This document shows positions 40,052 through 52,795 of a DNA stretch of 64,000 nucleotides, in pieces (position 1 is the stretch's first letter; the number at the start of each line of letters is the position of its first letter). Source of the stretch: Roseomonas sp. (GTDB taxonomy: Bacteria; Pseudomonadota; Alphaproteobacteria; Acetobacterales; Acetobacteraceae); NCBI GenBank assembly GCA_031180725.1, contig JAPSLO010000007.1, positions 124,001 to 188,000 of the forward strand, written 5' to 3'. The notes under the pieces were generated by a model, which was not told the DNA's origin, did not search any database, and was given only the letters and a program-made list of their open reading frames with translations. Made by a program: the position numbers and the translations under genes.

Positions 40052-40228
40052 GCACGCCCGTGGCCCGGGCGGCAGCGCCCGGTGCCGCACATGCCACGGC
40101 ACCATCGGCAGGGCGGCCGAAACCGGCCCGCGCGAACCGGAAGCACCGAAGAACCGGGCCGGCATGAGCAAGTCGGGCGCCCCCCGCCTTGTCCACCCCG
40201 CGCTGGCCCGTGGTATAGGAGCGGCGCC

Positions 40229-41098
40229 ATGCGCCCAGCGAACCGCCCCCCGTTTCCCGCCCTGTTCCGCCGCCTGCCACTGATCCTGGCGCTGGCCCTG
40301 CCGGTCGCCGCCTGCGGCACCGCCTGGGACGGGCGGCAATCCAGCCTGGGGGCGGCTCGCACCGCGACCGGCGCCGACCAGTCGCCTGAAGTGCTCTATG
40401 CCGCCGGGATGGAGGCACTGGAAGGCCAGCAATATGCCCGCGCGGTGGAGCTGTTCGACGCGGTGGAGCGGGAGCACCCCTACTCCGCCTTCGCGACCAA
40501 TGCGAAGCTCATGTCGGCCTATGGCGAATACATGCGCAACCGCTACACGGAAGCGCTGGGCGCACTGGACCGCTTCATCCAGCTTCATCCCGCGCATCGC
40601 GACATTGCCTATGCCTACTACCTGCGGGCGCTCTGCTTTTACGAGCAGATCAACGACACGCAGCGCGACCAGCGCACAACGGAACAGGCCATGGCCGCCC
40701 TGCAGGAAGTGGGGAACCGCTTCCCCAACACGCCCTATGCCCGTGATGCCCGGCTGAAGATCGACCTGGCGCGCGACCACCTGGCGGGCCGGGAAATGTC
40801 GGTGGGGCGCTTCTACCAGAACCGCAAGCTCTATGTCGCCGCGATCGGGCGCTTCCGGCGGGTGGTCGATGAGTACCAGACCACCAACCATGTTCCGGAA
40901 GCCCTGCATCGGCTAACTGAGATCTATGTGGCGCTCGGCCTGACGGAGGAAGCCCGTCGCACGGCTTCGGTGCTGGGCCACAACTATCCGGGCAGCCCGT
41001 GGTACCAGGACAGCTATGCCCTTCTGGTGGACGGCGCCGAGGCAACCGAGGACGAACGCCCCGGCTTCTTCCGCCGGATGCTCGGCGGACTCTTCTGA
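40229..41098 (+). CDS. bamD: Outer-membrane assembly lipoprotein BamD
   Basis: Essential partner of BamA in inserting outer-membrane proteins. The 289-residue precursor has a signal peptide with lipobox LPVAAC, lipidated at C29. The mature part carries TPR-like repeats: SPEVLYAAGMEALEGQQYARAVELFDAVEREHPYS (about 52-86), then repeats through HLAGREMSVGRFYQNRKLYVAAIGRF and VVDEYQTTNHVPEALHRLTEIYVALGL. Start ATG 40229 follows TATAGGAGCGG, which may combine a -10 element and Shine-Dalgarno. The 177-bp gap from lpxC contains a G/C hairpin (40065-40082) without a T-tract. Confidence 0.95.
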   Translation: MRPANRPPFPALFRRLPLILALALPVAACGTAWDGRQSSLGAARTATGADQSPEVLYAAGMEALEGQQYARAVELFDAVEREHPYSAFATNAKLMSAYGEYMRNRYTEALGALDRFIQLHPAHRDIAYAYYLRALCFYEQINDTQRDQRTTEQAMAALQEVGNRFPNTPYARDARLKIDLARDHLAGREMSVGRFYQNRKLYVAAIGRFRRVVDEYQTTNHVPEALHRLTEIYVALGLTEEARRTASVLGHNYPGSPWYQDSYALLVDGAEATEDERPGFFRRMLGGLF

Positions 41099-41132
41099 AG
41101 CCGCGCGACACGCGCAGGGGGCGCGAGCCGAG

Positions 41133-42812
41133 GTGCTGACATCGCTCGCCATCCGCGACGTGGTGCTGATCGAGCGCCTGGACCTGGCCTTCGGCCCGGG
41201 CCTGACGGTGCTGACCGGCGAGACAGGCGCGGGCAAATCCATCCTGTTGGACAGCCTGGGCCTGGCGCTGGGCGCGCGGGCCGATAGTGGGCTGGTGCGC
41301 GCGGGGCAGCCTCAGGCCTCGGTCGCTGCTGCCTTCGCGGTGGCCGAGAACCATCCCGCCCGCGGCATCCTGGCCGAGCAGGGGATCGAAGCCGAGGACG
41401 TCCTGGTGCTGCGCCGCGTGGTGGGCGCGGATGGACGCTCCCGCGCTTTCGTCAACGACCAGCCGGTGGGGCTGGCGCTGCTGCGCCGGCTGGGCGCGCT
41501 GCTGGTCGAGGTGCAGGGCCAGCACGAGCAAGTGGGCCTGGCGGATCCTGCTGCCCATGCCGGGCTGCTGGATGCCGCCGGCGCGCTGGACCGGCTGCGT
41601 GGACAGGTGGCGGAGGCGCATCGCGCTTGGCGGGAGGCTGAGCGCACCCTGGCCGCGGCGCGGGAGGAGATCGCCGCCGCCCAGCGCGACGAGGAATTCC
41701 TGCGCCATGCGGTCGCCGAGTTGGAGGAACTCGCTCCCGCCGAGGGCGAGGAGGAAGCCTTGGCGGCCGAGCGTCAAAGATTGCAGCAGGGCGAGCGGCG
41801 CGGCGAGGCGATTGCCGAGGCGATCAGCGCGCTGACCCCGCGTGACCGGCGCAGCGGCGGCCCCTCCGCCGCGCTGCGCAGCGCCGCGCGCGCGCTGGAA
41901 CGCTTGCCCGCCCCCAACACCGAGGCCGAGCCGGTGCTGGAGGCGCTGGGCCGCGCCCTGGATGCGGTGGCCGAGGCGGAGGCCGCGCTCGACCGGCTTT
42001 CCAACGAGGCCGGTCCTGATCCGCGCCGGCTGGAGCAGGTGGAGGAACGACTTTTCGCGCTGCGCGCCGCGGCCCGAAAACATCTGGTGCCGGTCGTGGA
42101 GTTGCCGCAGCTTCTGGCCACCCTGAAGGCGCGCCTTGCGGCGCTGGATGCCGGCACGGACCGCGTGACAGCCGCCGAGCGCGCTGCCGCCGAGACATGC
42201 GCCGCCTTCCTGGCCGCCGCTGGCCGGCTGACCGAGGCCCGCAAGGACGCCGCCGGGAAGCTGGAGAAGGCAGTGGCACGGGAGTTGCCGCCGCTGAAGC
42301 TGGATCGCGCCCGGCTGGTGGTGGAAGTGGCTCCGAAGCCGGAAAGCGGCTGGGGTCCCGATGGCGTGGACCGGGTGACCTTCCTGGTCTCCACCAATCC
42401 GGGCCAGGCGCCCGGCGCGCTGGACAAGGTCGCCTCGGGCGGCGAGCTGTCGCGCCTGATGCTGGCGCTGAAGGTCGTGCTGGCGCGCGGCTCGCCCGTG
42501 CCGACGCTGGTCTTCGATGAGGTGGACAGCGGCATCGGTGGTGCGACAGCGGCCGCGGTCGGCGAACGCCTGGCGCGCGTGGCGGAGCGGCTGCAGGTGC
42601 TGGTGGTAACGCATTCGCCGCAAGTGGCGGCGCGCGGGGCGCGCCACCTGTCCGTCGCCAAACAGGTGAAGGCGGGCCGCGCGGAGACGCGCGTGACGCC
42701 GCTGGATGCCAGGGCGCGGCGCGAGGAGATTGCCCGCATGCTGGCGGGCGAGCAGGTGACGGAAGCGGCGCGCGCCGCGGCGGACAGCCTGCTGACGGGG
42801 AGCCTGTTGTGA
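41133..42812 (+). CDS. recN: DNA repair protein RecN
   Basis: SMC-like ATPase used in double-strand-break repair. The 559-residue protein has LTSLAIRDVVLIERLDLAF at the N-terminus, the Walker A GETGAGKS (29-36), VEVQGQHEQVGL, a long central coiled coil (about 150-370), the ABC signature ASGGELSR (about 434-441), Walker B LVFDEVDSGIGG (about 462) and VVTHSPQVAARG. Start GTG 41133 fits the conserved N-terminus. It overlaps the following acetyltransferase (GTGA). Confidence 0.95.
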   Translation: MLTSLAIRDVVLIERLDLAFGPGLTVLTGETGAGKSILLDSLGLALGARADSGLVRAGQPQASVAAAFAVAENHPARGILAEQGIEAEDVLVLRRVVGADGRSRAFVNDQPVGLALLRRLGALLVEVQGQHEQVGLADPAAHAGLLDAAGALDRLRGQVAEAHRAWREAERTLAAAREEIAAAQRDEEFLRHAVAELEELAPAEGEEEALAAERQRLQQGERRGEAIAEAISALTPRDRRSGGPSAALRSAARALERLPAPNTEAEPVLEALGRALDAVAEAEAALDRLSNEAGPDPRRLEQVEERLFALRAAARKHLVPVVELPQLLATLKARLAALDAGTDRVTAAERAAAETCAAFLAAAGRLTEARKDAAGKLEKAVARELPPLKLDRARLVVEVAPKPESGWGPDGVDRVTFLVSTNPGQAPGALDKVASGGELSRLMLALKVVLARGSPVPTLVFDEVDSGIGGATAAAVGERLARVAERLQVLVVTHSPQVAARGARHLSVAKQVKAGRAETRVTPLDARARREEIARMLAGEQVTEAARAAADSLLTGSLL

Positions 42813-43293
42813 CGCGGCCGCGCATCCGCCGCGCCGATGCGCCGGATGCCGAGATCGTCGCCGCGCTGATCAACGCGATCAACAGCCTGGACCATGGCGC
42901 GCCGGAACTGCCGATGACGCCGGAGGTGGTCCGGCGCGACCTGCTCGGCCCGCGACCGAAGGCGCTGCTGCGGCTGGCGGAACTGGACGGTGTCGTGGTG
43001 GGCTTCGCGACGGCGAGCTTCATCTATGACGCCGAGCGCGCCGCCGATGCGCTCATGCTGCTCGACCTCTATGTGGTGCCCGAGGCGCGACGACGCGGCG
43101 CGGCGCGGGCACTGATGGCGAACCTCGCGGCCGAGGCGAAGCGGCACGGCGCCGGCTGCCTCTGGTGGGGCGTGGACGAGGGCGACGACGACGCGACGCG
43201 GTTCTACCGCGCCATTGGCGCACGCAGCGAGGGCCGCTTTAGCGGCGAACTGCTGGACGGCGCCGCGTTAGACCGGCTCGCCGCCGAAGCGGC

Positions 43294-43297
<4 letters not shown>
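42809..43297 (+). CDS. GNAT-family N-acetyltransferase
   Basis: A 162-residue GNAT. DALMLLDLYVVPEARRRGAARALMANLAAEAKRHGAGCLWWGVDEGDDDATRFYRAIGA (about 72-130) contains the acetyl-CoA loop R-R-R-G-A-A-R and the C-terminal FYRAIGA motif. The N-terminal helix region (NAINSLDHGAPEL) resembles GNATs acting on small amines or amino acids. Starts GTG with overlap on recN and is overlapped by a second GNAT of identical length, a likely tandem duplicate. Substrate not identifiable. Confidence 0.85.
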
Positions 43298-45917
<2,620 letters not shown>

Positions 45918-45925
45918 TCAATCCG

Positions 45926-45957
45926 CCTGATGCGCGGCATCAGGGCTATTCGCTTTT
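45926..45957 (+). terminator. Hairpin terminator after ligA
   Basis: CCTGATGC (45926-45933) and GCATCAGG (45937-45944) form a perfect 8-bp stem with a 3-base loop, nine bases after the ligA stop. GCTATTCGCTTTT follows as a weak T-tract. It plausibly ends the lpxC-to-ligA unit. Confidence 0.65.
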
Positions 45958-45988
45958 CCGTTGCGCCGTGGCTGGTCATGCTCGGGCC

Positions 45989-46612
45989 ATGCCGCTCGAC
46001 CCACAGCTCTTCCTGGCTTTTCTGGTCGCGGCGTGGGTGCTGATCCTGACGCCCGGGCCTGACATGCTGTTCGTCATAGGCCAGACCCTGGCCGGCGGGG
46101 CGCGACGCGGCTGGGCGGCGATGTTCGGCATCGTTACCGGCGCCATGGTGCATATCACGCTCGCGGCCTCCGGCGTGGCGGCGCTACTGGCGGCGTCGCC
46201 GGGGCTGTTCGACGCGCTGCGGGTGGCGGGGGCGCTTTATCTGCTGTGGCTGGCGCAAGGGGCGCTGCGGGCAGCCTGGAAGGGCGGCGGCGTGATGAAG
46301 CCTGCTTCCCCGGCGCGGGCGGCCTTCCGCGATGGCTTCGTAACCAACCTGACCAATGCCAAGGTCATCCTGTTCTTCATGGCCTTCCTGCCGCAATTCG
46401 TGGATCCCGCGCGCGGGCCTGCCTGGCTGCAGATGGCAATCCTGGGCCCCTTGGTCCCGCTGATGGCGCTGCCGGCCTATGGGCTGCTGATCGCCGGCGC
46501 GGATCGCGCGGCGGCGCGGCTTTCCCGCGCGGCACGCTGGCTGGAAGGGCTTGCGGGGCTGATCTTCCTCGGCCTGGGCGTCCGACTGCTGGTCGGCGGG
46601 CGCCCATCCTGA
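45989..46612 (+). CDS. LysE/RhtB-family amino-acid exporter
   Basis: A 207-residue inner-membrane protein with six predicted helices. LILTPGPDMLFVIGQTLAGGARRGWAAMFGIVTGAMVHITLAASGVAALL (about 18-67) is the typical LysE N-terminus, with the conserved PGPD. FRDGFVTNLTNAKVILFFMAFLPQFV (about 112-137) is the second signature. Homologues export lysine, threonine, homoserine or related compounds. ATG 45989 puts the first helix at the usual distance; upstream in-frame starts overlap ligA. Exported substrate unknown. Confidence 0.87.
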   Translation: MPLDPQLFLAFLVAAWVLILTPGPDMLFVIGQTLAGGARRGWAAMFGIVTGAMVHITLAASGVAALLAASPGLFDALRVAGALYLLWLAQGALRAAWKGGGVMKPASPARAAFRDGFVTNLTNAKVILFFMAFLPQFVDPARGPAWLQMAILGPLVPLMALPAYGLLIAGADRAAARLSRAARWLEGLAGLIFLGLGVRLLVGGRPS

Positions 46613-46652
46613 CCTTGCGTGCAGGCGCGGCAGGCGCTTAAGCGGGCGGGCC

Positions 46653-46985
46653 ATGTCCGCCTCGCTGATCGCCGCGCTGCTGCTCTCGGTGGCCGCCTAT
46701 ATCCACACGCGCTCCCCCACGCCGGAGATGCGGCCGGAAAGCCCGGCAGTGGATCTGGTCTGGCGGGGCCTGTCCTTCCTGGCGCTGGCCGTGTGGGGCG
46801 TGCTGATCGCGCGCGGCTTCTATACGCGGCACCTGGCGGATGCGATGGCGGCGCTGCTCGGCTCCTTCGCCCTGAACTGGTACATCGGCCATTATCGCGG
46901 CCCGCGCCCGACCTGGCCCTTGCTGTCCATCTTGTTCGGCGTGATCGGCCTGGGGATGGCGGCCTATTCCTTCCTGTACGAATAG
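46653..46985 (+). CDS. Small integral membrane protein, function unknown
   Basis: A 110-residue protein with about three hydrophobic segments (2-17, 34-53, 62-105 interrupted by YRGPRPTWPL). No family recognised. It begins 40 bp after the LysE-type gene and ends 14 bp before the hydrolase GTG start, so it is probably co-transcribed with both. Confidence 0.55.
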   Translation: MSASLIAALLLSVAAYIHTRSPTPEMRPESPAVDLVWRGLSFLALAVWGVLIARGFYTRHLADAMAALLGSFALNWYIGHYRGPRPTWPLLSILFGVIGLGMAAYSFLYE

Positions 46986-46999
46986 CGCTGGAGGCGGAT

Positions 47000-47899
47000 G
47001 TGGCGACATTCTTCGAAGGCTTCACCCTGGCATGGCATGAGGCGCGCGGCCGCCGTTTCCGCCTGCGCCGCGGCGGTGAAGGCCCACCCCTGCTGCTGCT
47101 GCACGGCAATCCGCAGACCCATGCAATGTGGCACAAGGTGGCGCCGGTGCTGGCGCGGCGCTTCACGGTGATCTGCCCCGACATCACCGGCTATGGCCTC
47201 AGCGACAAGCCGCCGGTCACGGCCGACCACGCGCCCTATGCGAAGCGTGAGATGGCGGCCGACATGCTGGCGCTGATGCAGGGGCTGGGCTTCGCGCGCT
47301 TCCAGGTCGTCTCCCATGACCGCGGCGCGCGCGTGGCGCATCGGCTGGCGCTGGATGCGCCGCAAGCCGTGGCACGGCTCTGCACGATGGACATCGTGCC
47401 GACGCTGCACCACTTCGAGACGACCGACATGGCCTTCGCCATGGGGTACTATCATTGGTTTTTTCTGGCCCAGCCGCATCCGAAGCCGGAACGCATGATC
47501 CTGCGCGACGTGGAGGACTGGTTCGACCTGCACACCTCGCGCGAGCCGAAGGACAAGGGCTTCTTCCACCCGGAGGCGCGCGCCGACTACCTGGCCGCGC
47601 TGAAGGCGCCCGGCACGGTGGAGGCGATCTGCGAGGACTACCGCGCCGCGACCGCCATCGACCTCGACCATGACCGCGCCAGCCGCGAGGCTGGGCAGCG
47701 CATCGCCTGCCCGATGCTGGCGCTGTGGGGCGGCAAGGGCAAAGTGGGCGTCTGGTACGACGTGCTGGAGGTGTGGCGCCGCTACGCCAGCGGCCCGGTC
47801 ACCGGCGGCGCCGTGAACTCAGGCCATTATCTGGCCGAAGAAGCGCCGGAGGAAGTGTTGGCGGCGCTGGAACCCTTTCTCAGTCCAGCGGAAGGATGA
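47000..47899 (+). CDS. Alpha/beta hydrolase, predicted haloacetate (fluoroacetate-type) dehalogenase
   Basis: A 299-residue alpha/beta-fold enzyme. The residues that define fluoroacetate dehalogenase can be placed almost at constant offset to the Rhodopseudomonas enzyme (RPA1163: D110, R111, R114, D134, H155, W156, Y219, H280). They are D107-R108-G-A-R111 in SHDRGARVAHRLALD, D131, H152-W153 in MGYYHWFFLAQPHPKPE, Y214 in CEDYRAA and H276 in NSGHYLAEEAPEE. The nucleophile is an aspartate, so this is a dehalogenase- or epoxide-hydrolase-type enzyme rather than an esterase; the H-W pair favours C-halogen cleavage. Start GTG 47000 has GGAGG five bases upstream. It overlaps the convergent DinB gene by 20 bases. 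Reference residue numbers are from memory. Confidence 0.85.
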   Translation: MATFFEGFTLAWHEARGRRFRLRRGGEGPPLLLLHGNPQTHAMWHKVAPVLARRFTVICPDITGYGLSDKPPVTADHAPYAKREMAADMLALMQGLGFARFQVVSHDRGARVAHRLALDAPQAVARLCTMDIVPTLHHFETTDMAFAMGYYHWFFLAQPHPKPERMILRDVEDWFDLHTSREPKDKGFFHPEARADYLAALKAPGTVEAICEDYRAATAIDLDHDRASREAGQRIACPMLALWGGKGKVGVWYDVLEVWRRYASGPVTGGAVNSGHYLAEEAPEEVLAALEPFLSPAEG

Positions 47900-48380
47900 A
47901 GGGCAGGTCCGTGTCGCCGGTCTTTTCGCCGAAGGCCGTGATCAGCGCATGGGCCTGGCCGCGGTGATGGGTCTGGTGGTTGAACATGTGGACCATCAGG
48001 ATCCGGCGCGGGCGGCGCATCTCACGCTGGGTGGCACCGCTGAACCAGGTCAGGTCGCCTTCCAGCCAAGAGGGGTCGAGGCTGGCGGCCCAGGCCTCGA
48101 TCCGTGCGTCCAGATCCGGGCGGATGGCCTTCATCTCCTCCCAGGGCAGGCCGGTGCTGGTCGGGATGCCGCCCTCCGGCTTCGGCCAGCCGGCGAAGCG
48201 CGACATCCAGGTGCGGTCGGCCCAGATCAGGTGGCTGAGCGTCGCCTGGAGCGAGCCGAAGAAGGCACCGCGATCCGCCCGCCGCTGCTCCGCCGTCAAC
48301 CGGTCCGCGGCCGCGTAAAGGCGGCGGTTCATCTCGCTGTTGTAGGCGGCCATTAGCCGCACATAACCAAGGTCGATCAT
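47880..48380 (-). CDS. DinB-family protein
   Basis: A 166-residue four-helix-bundle protein. Likely metal ligands are three histidines: one in QATLSHLIWADRTWMSRF (about 48-65) and two in HMFNHQTHHRGQAHALI (about 130-146). The family includes thiol-dependent metal enzymes (bacillithiol or mycothiol transferases) and DNA-damage-inducible proteins of unknown function. Last gene of an overlapping minus-strand operon, coupled by ATGA to the double-GNAT gene. The 3' end overlaps the convergent dehalogenase-like gene. Confidence 0.87.
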   Translation of the reverse strand: MIDLGYVRLMAAYNSEMNRRLYAAADRLTAEQRRADRGAFFGSLQATLSHLIWADRTWMSRFAGWPKPEGGIPTSTGLPWEEMKAIRPDLDARIEAWAASLDPSWLEGDLTWFSGATQREMRRPRRILMVHMFNHQTHHRGQAHALITAFGEKTGDTDLPFILPLD

Positions 48381-49381
48381 CCGGCCACCGCCTTCCAGAA
48401 GTAGACCACATCCGCCGGGCTGCGATCGGGGCCGAGTTCGAATCCCGGGATGGTACCGAGTTCCGTCCAGCCCATGCTGCGATAAAGCTGCGCGGCGGCG
48501 CTGCCCTTCCGCGTGTCGAGGATCAGCATGCGCCGTCCGATGCCGCGCATCGTCTGTTCCACGCGGCGCATCAGGGCACGGCCGACGCCGCGGCGGCGGG
48601 CTTCCGGCCGCACCATCAGCTTCTGCACCTCCGCCACATGCGGCTGGTTCTGCGGTGTGTCGAGCACGAGCTGTACCGTGCCCACCATCTCGCCTTCCAG
48701 CCAGGCCACCAGCAGCACAGCTTTGCCGAGCGCAACCTGGGAGGAGACGGATTTCCAGTAGGCCTGCGCGGTCGCCGGCGGAAGCGGCGGCAGCCAGGTC
48801 AGGCTTGCGCCATCGGCCACGCAATCCACCAGCAGCCGGGTCAGCGTGCCCTCCGCGCTGGCGGCCGCGGCGGCGTCCAGCGCCTCCACCACCAGGCCCA
48901 CCAACGGCTTGGCATAGCGGAATTCCAGGCTGTTGGAGATGTCGTCCAGGATGCGAATGGAGCCCTGCCGCACGAAGCCGCGCTTCTCGTAGAAGCGGTG
49001 CGCGGCCTCGAAGCGGGTGTCGGTCCACAGCACCAGGCGCTGCGCGCCCTGCGCGCGGGCGTGGCGCTCCGCCGTGTCCAGCAGGCGGTGTGCCAGGCCG
49101 GTGCCGCGGCACTCCTTCGCGACATAGACCTTGCAGATCTCCCAGGCCTGGTCGTGCTGCATGGGGCGGGTCGCGGCCATGCCCACAATGCGGCCTTCCT
49201 GCTCGGCCGCCCAGAGCATCCCGCCCGCCTCGGCAAAATAGGTGGCCAGCGCCCGCAGTTCGGGCAGTTCGCCATCCACGTCCAGGATGCAGCCGGGGAA
49301 TTCGGACCAGCAGGCTTCGATCAGCGCGATAAAGCCGGCGGCGTCGTCGTCACGGCCGGGGCGGAGGGACGGCGCGCTCAT
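48377..49381 (-). CDS. Fused double-domain GNAT acetyltransferase
   Basis: A 334-residue protein with two GNAT domains. The first (about 4-155) has ICKVYVAKECRGTGLAHRLLDTAERHARAQG and RFYEKRGFVRQGSIRILDD. The second (about 160-334) has VQKLMVRPEARRRGVGRALMRRVEQTMRGIGRRMLILDT and YRSMGWTELGTIPGFE. Both acetyl-CoA loops are intact (CRGTGLA, RRRGVGR). The substrates are unknown. ATGA overlaps on both sides place it in the aminotransferase operon. Confidence 0.87.
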   Translation of the reverse strand: MSAPSLRPGRDDDAAGFIALIEACWSEFPGCILDVDGELPELRALATYFAEAGGMLWAAEQEGRIVGMAATRPMQHDQAWEICKVYVAKECRGTGLAHRLLDTAERHARAQGAQRLVLWTDTRFEAAHRFYEKRGFVRQGSIRILDDISNSLEFRYAKPLVGLVVEALDAAAAASAEGTLTRLLVDCVADGASLTWLPPLPPATAQAYWKSVSSQVALGKAVLLVAWLEGEMVGTVQLVLDTPQNQPHVAEVQKLMVRPEARRRGVGRALMRRVEQTMRGIGRRMLILDTRKGSAAAQLYRSMGWTELGTIPGFELGPDRSPADVVYFWKAVAG

Positions 49382-50580
49382 GACAGCCCGTGGCAGAACT
49401 CCTGGATGCGGGCGCAGGCCTCACGCAGGCTGGCCGTATCCGTGGCGTAGGAGATACGCAGATATGGGCTGAGCCCATAGGCGCCGCCGTGCACCACCGC
49501 GACATGCTTCTCCTCTAGCAGTGCCAGGGCGAAGTCGCGGTCGGTCTCGATCCGGCGCCCGCCGGCGCTGGTCTTGCCCAAGCAGCCCGCGATGTTCGGG
49601 AAGACGTAGAAGGCGCCTTCGGGCTTGCGGCAATCGATGCCAGGCGCCTGATTCAGCAAGTCCACCACCAGGTCGCGGCGCTGCTTGTAGATGGCGGCGC
49701 GTTCCTTCACCAACTCCTGCGGGCCATCCAGTGCGGCGACGGCGGCGGCTTGGCCAACAGTGCTGATGCCGGCCGTCACCTGGCCCTGCATGTTCACCAT
49801 CGCCTTGATCAGCTCGCGCGGCCCGCCGCAGAAGCCCACGCGCCAGCCCGTCATCGCATAGGTCTTGGAGACGCCGTTCAGCGTCAGCGTGCGCTCCTTC
49901 AGTCGCGGCTCGACCTCGGCGATCGTGCAGAACTCGAAGTCGTCGTAGACGAGGTGCTCATACATGTCGTCCGTCAGAATCCAGACATGCGGGTGGCGCA
50001 GCATCACCTCCGCGATCGCCTTCATCTCGGCGCGGGAGCAGGCGGCGCCGGTGGGGTTGGAGGGGAAGTTCAGCATCAGCAGCTTGGTCTTCGGCGTGAT
50101 CGCCGCGTCCAGATCCTCCGGCCGCAGCTTGAAGCCGTTGTTCTGCGGGCAGGGAACGGTCACCGGCGTGCCGCCGGCGATCTTCGCCATGTCGGAATAG
50201 CTGGTCCAATAGGGCGAGGGGATCACTACTTCGTCCCCCGGATCGACCACGGCCAGGAAGCAATCCATCAGCACTTGCTTACCGCCATTACCGACCATGA
50301 TTTCGTCCAGCGCGTAATCCAGGTTGTTGTCGCGCTTGAACTTGCGCTGGATGGCTTCCTTCAGCGCGCGGGTGCCGTCCTGCGGGGGATACTTGGTCTG
50401 GCCGGTCAGCGCGGCCTGGTGCGCGGCCTCGATGGCGTGTGGGGGCGTCGGGAAGTCGGGCTCGCCGACGGTCAGGCTGATGACCTTGATGCCCTGGGCC
50501 GCCAGCTCGCGCGCCTTCACGGACATCACCACGGAAGGCGGCGGCGGAACCTGCTTCAGACGCTGGGCAAGGGCGGGCAT
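49378..50580 (-). CDS. Aspartate-type class I aminotransferase (copy 1)
   Basis: A 400-residue PLP enzyme of the Ib aspartate/prephenate aminotransferase group. Conserved blocks: VISLTVGEPDFPTPPHAIEAA (about 30-50), GNGGKQVLMD, LNFPSNPTGA (about 165-174), DDMYEHLVYD, and NGVSKTYAMTGWRVGF with the PLP lysine. The C-terminal arginine that binds the substrate carboxylate is in PYLRISYATD. It is paralogous to the enzyme at 51089-52288. Start ATG 50580 gives the normal N-terminus. The exact amino-donor preference is not decided by the motifs. Confidence 0.92.
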   Translation of the reverse strand: MPALAQRLKQVPPPPSVVMSVKARELAAQGIKVISLTVGEPDFPTPPHAIEAAHQAALTGQTKYPPQDGTRALKEAIQRKFKRDNNLDYALDEIMVGNGGKQVLMDCFLAVVDPGDEVVIPSPYWTSYSDMAKIAGGTPVTVPCPQNNGFKLRPEDLDAAITPKTKLLMLNFPSNPTGAACSRAEMKAIAEVMLRHPHVWILTDDMYEHLVYDDFEFCTIAEVEPRLKERTLTLNGVSKTYAMTGWRVGFCGGPRELIKAMVNMQGQVTAGISTVGQAAAVAALDGPQELVKERAAIYKQRRDLVVDLLNQAPGIDCRKPEGAFYVFPNIAGCLGKTSAGGRRIETDRDFALALLEEKHVAVVHGGAYGLSPYLRISYATDTASLREACARIQEFCHGLS

Positions 50581-50651
50581 GACAGTACCGTGAGCTGCGG
50601 AAGACTGCGCGCACCATAGGCATCGCCCCCTGCCCCGCCAAGGTGCGGCGG

Positions 50652-51088
50652 TCAGCTCGCTTCGGCGGCGCGCTCCATCACCCAGTCGAAGGGTAGTTCC
50701 CCCACCAGCACGAAGCCCTGGCGCTCCCAGAAGCGGCGCGCCGGGCTCTCCTTCAGCACCTCGATCCACCAGCAGCGGCCAGGGTGCAGGGCGCACAGCG
50801 CGGCGAAGATTTCCGCCCCCACCCCCCGGCCCTGCAGCCTGGGTTCCAGAAAGAAGCTGTGCAGCTCCATCCGCTCGCCGTGGTCATACAGGCCAAGGCA
50901 GCCCAGGCATTCCCCACCTCGCAGGATCACTCGCAGGCTGCCGGCATCCAGGTGCTGGCGCATGCGGCCGCGCCGCCGTGCGGGGTCGAACCGGCCGATC
51001 CGCTCCAGATGCGCGCGCATGGTGCGGATCGAGAGGTCGAGCACATAGTTGAAATCCGCTTCCGCCGCCGGACGGAAGCGGATAGCCA

Positions 51089-51089
<1 letters not shown>
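50652..51089 (-). CDS. GNAT-family N-acetyltransferase
   Basis: A 145-residue GNAT between the two aminotransferase genes. MELHSFFLEPRLQGRGVGAEIFAALCALHP (about 74-103) has the acetyl-CoA loop LQGRGVG, and PARRFWERQGF is the C-terminal strand-turn. Start ATG 51089 shares one base with the aminotransferase stop (TAATG), so it is translationally coupled. A 71-bp gap separates it from the downstream aminotransferase copy. Confidence 0.85.
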
Positions 51090-52342
<1,253 letters not shown>

Positions 52343-52383
52343 CTAACCCCGGCCGGCCGGCACGTCCACCGGCCAGCGCCCTG

Positions 52384-52749
52384 TTAGAACCGCAACGGTC
52401 GGTAACCCTCGAAGGTGAAGCCCTTTTCCCGCATGCAGCTGCGGCGCCAGGCATCACGTGGACCCTGGGCGATGTCCACCCAGCCGTAGCGGGGCGGCCG
52501 CCAGCGGTCCACGTAGTAGCAATGTTCGCGGCCGCCCTCCACCCGGCGGCAGCGGCGGTCCCGGTCGTAGCCGCCGGGTTCGATCATCTGCCAGACCATC
52601 CGCGGGGGCACGGCCAGCGCCGCCTGGTCGGCGCAGGCGGCATTGGCCGCATCCGCCTCCGTCTCGGTGGTGCTAGGGCGGCTCCAGCGCTCGGCGCAGC
52701 CGCCGAGGGCCAGAAGCAGGACCAGGAGCAGGACCGGCAGGGGCTTCAT
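52384..52749 (-). CDS. Small lipoprotein, function unknown
   Basis: A 121-residue precursor with signal peptide KPLPVLLLVLLLALGGC and lipobox LGGC (C18). The mature part has four further cysteines (ACADQ, RRCRR, EHCYY, RSCMR) and many aromatic and arginine residues (RWRPPRYGWVDIAQGPRDAWRRSC), suggesting disulfide bonds in the periplasm. No family recognised. It lies between the polyamine transporter and the aminotransferase operon, on the same strand. Confidence 0.75.
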   Translation of the reverse strand: MKPLPVLLLVLLLALGGCAERWSRPSTTETEADAANAACADQAALAVPPRMVWQMIEPGGYDRDRRCRRVEGGREHCYYVDRWRPPRYGWVDIAQGPRDAWRRSCMREKGFTFEGYRPLRF

Positions 52750-52795
52750 GGCGCGGCGATGCTGCGCCGGGAGAAGGGCCGGATCGTGGCAATCC

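Noticed and set aside
40065-40082. A GC-rich hairpin between lpxC and bamD as a terminator
   Set aside because: Seven-base-pair stem but no T-tract, and the two genes are probably co-transcribed; mentioned only under bamD.
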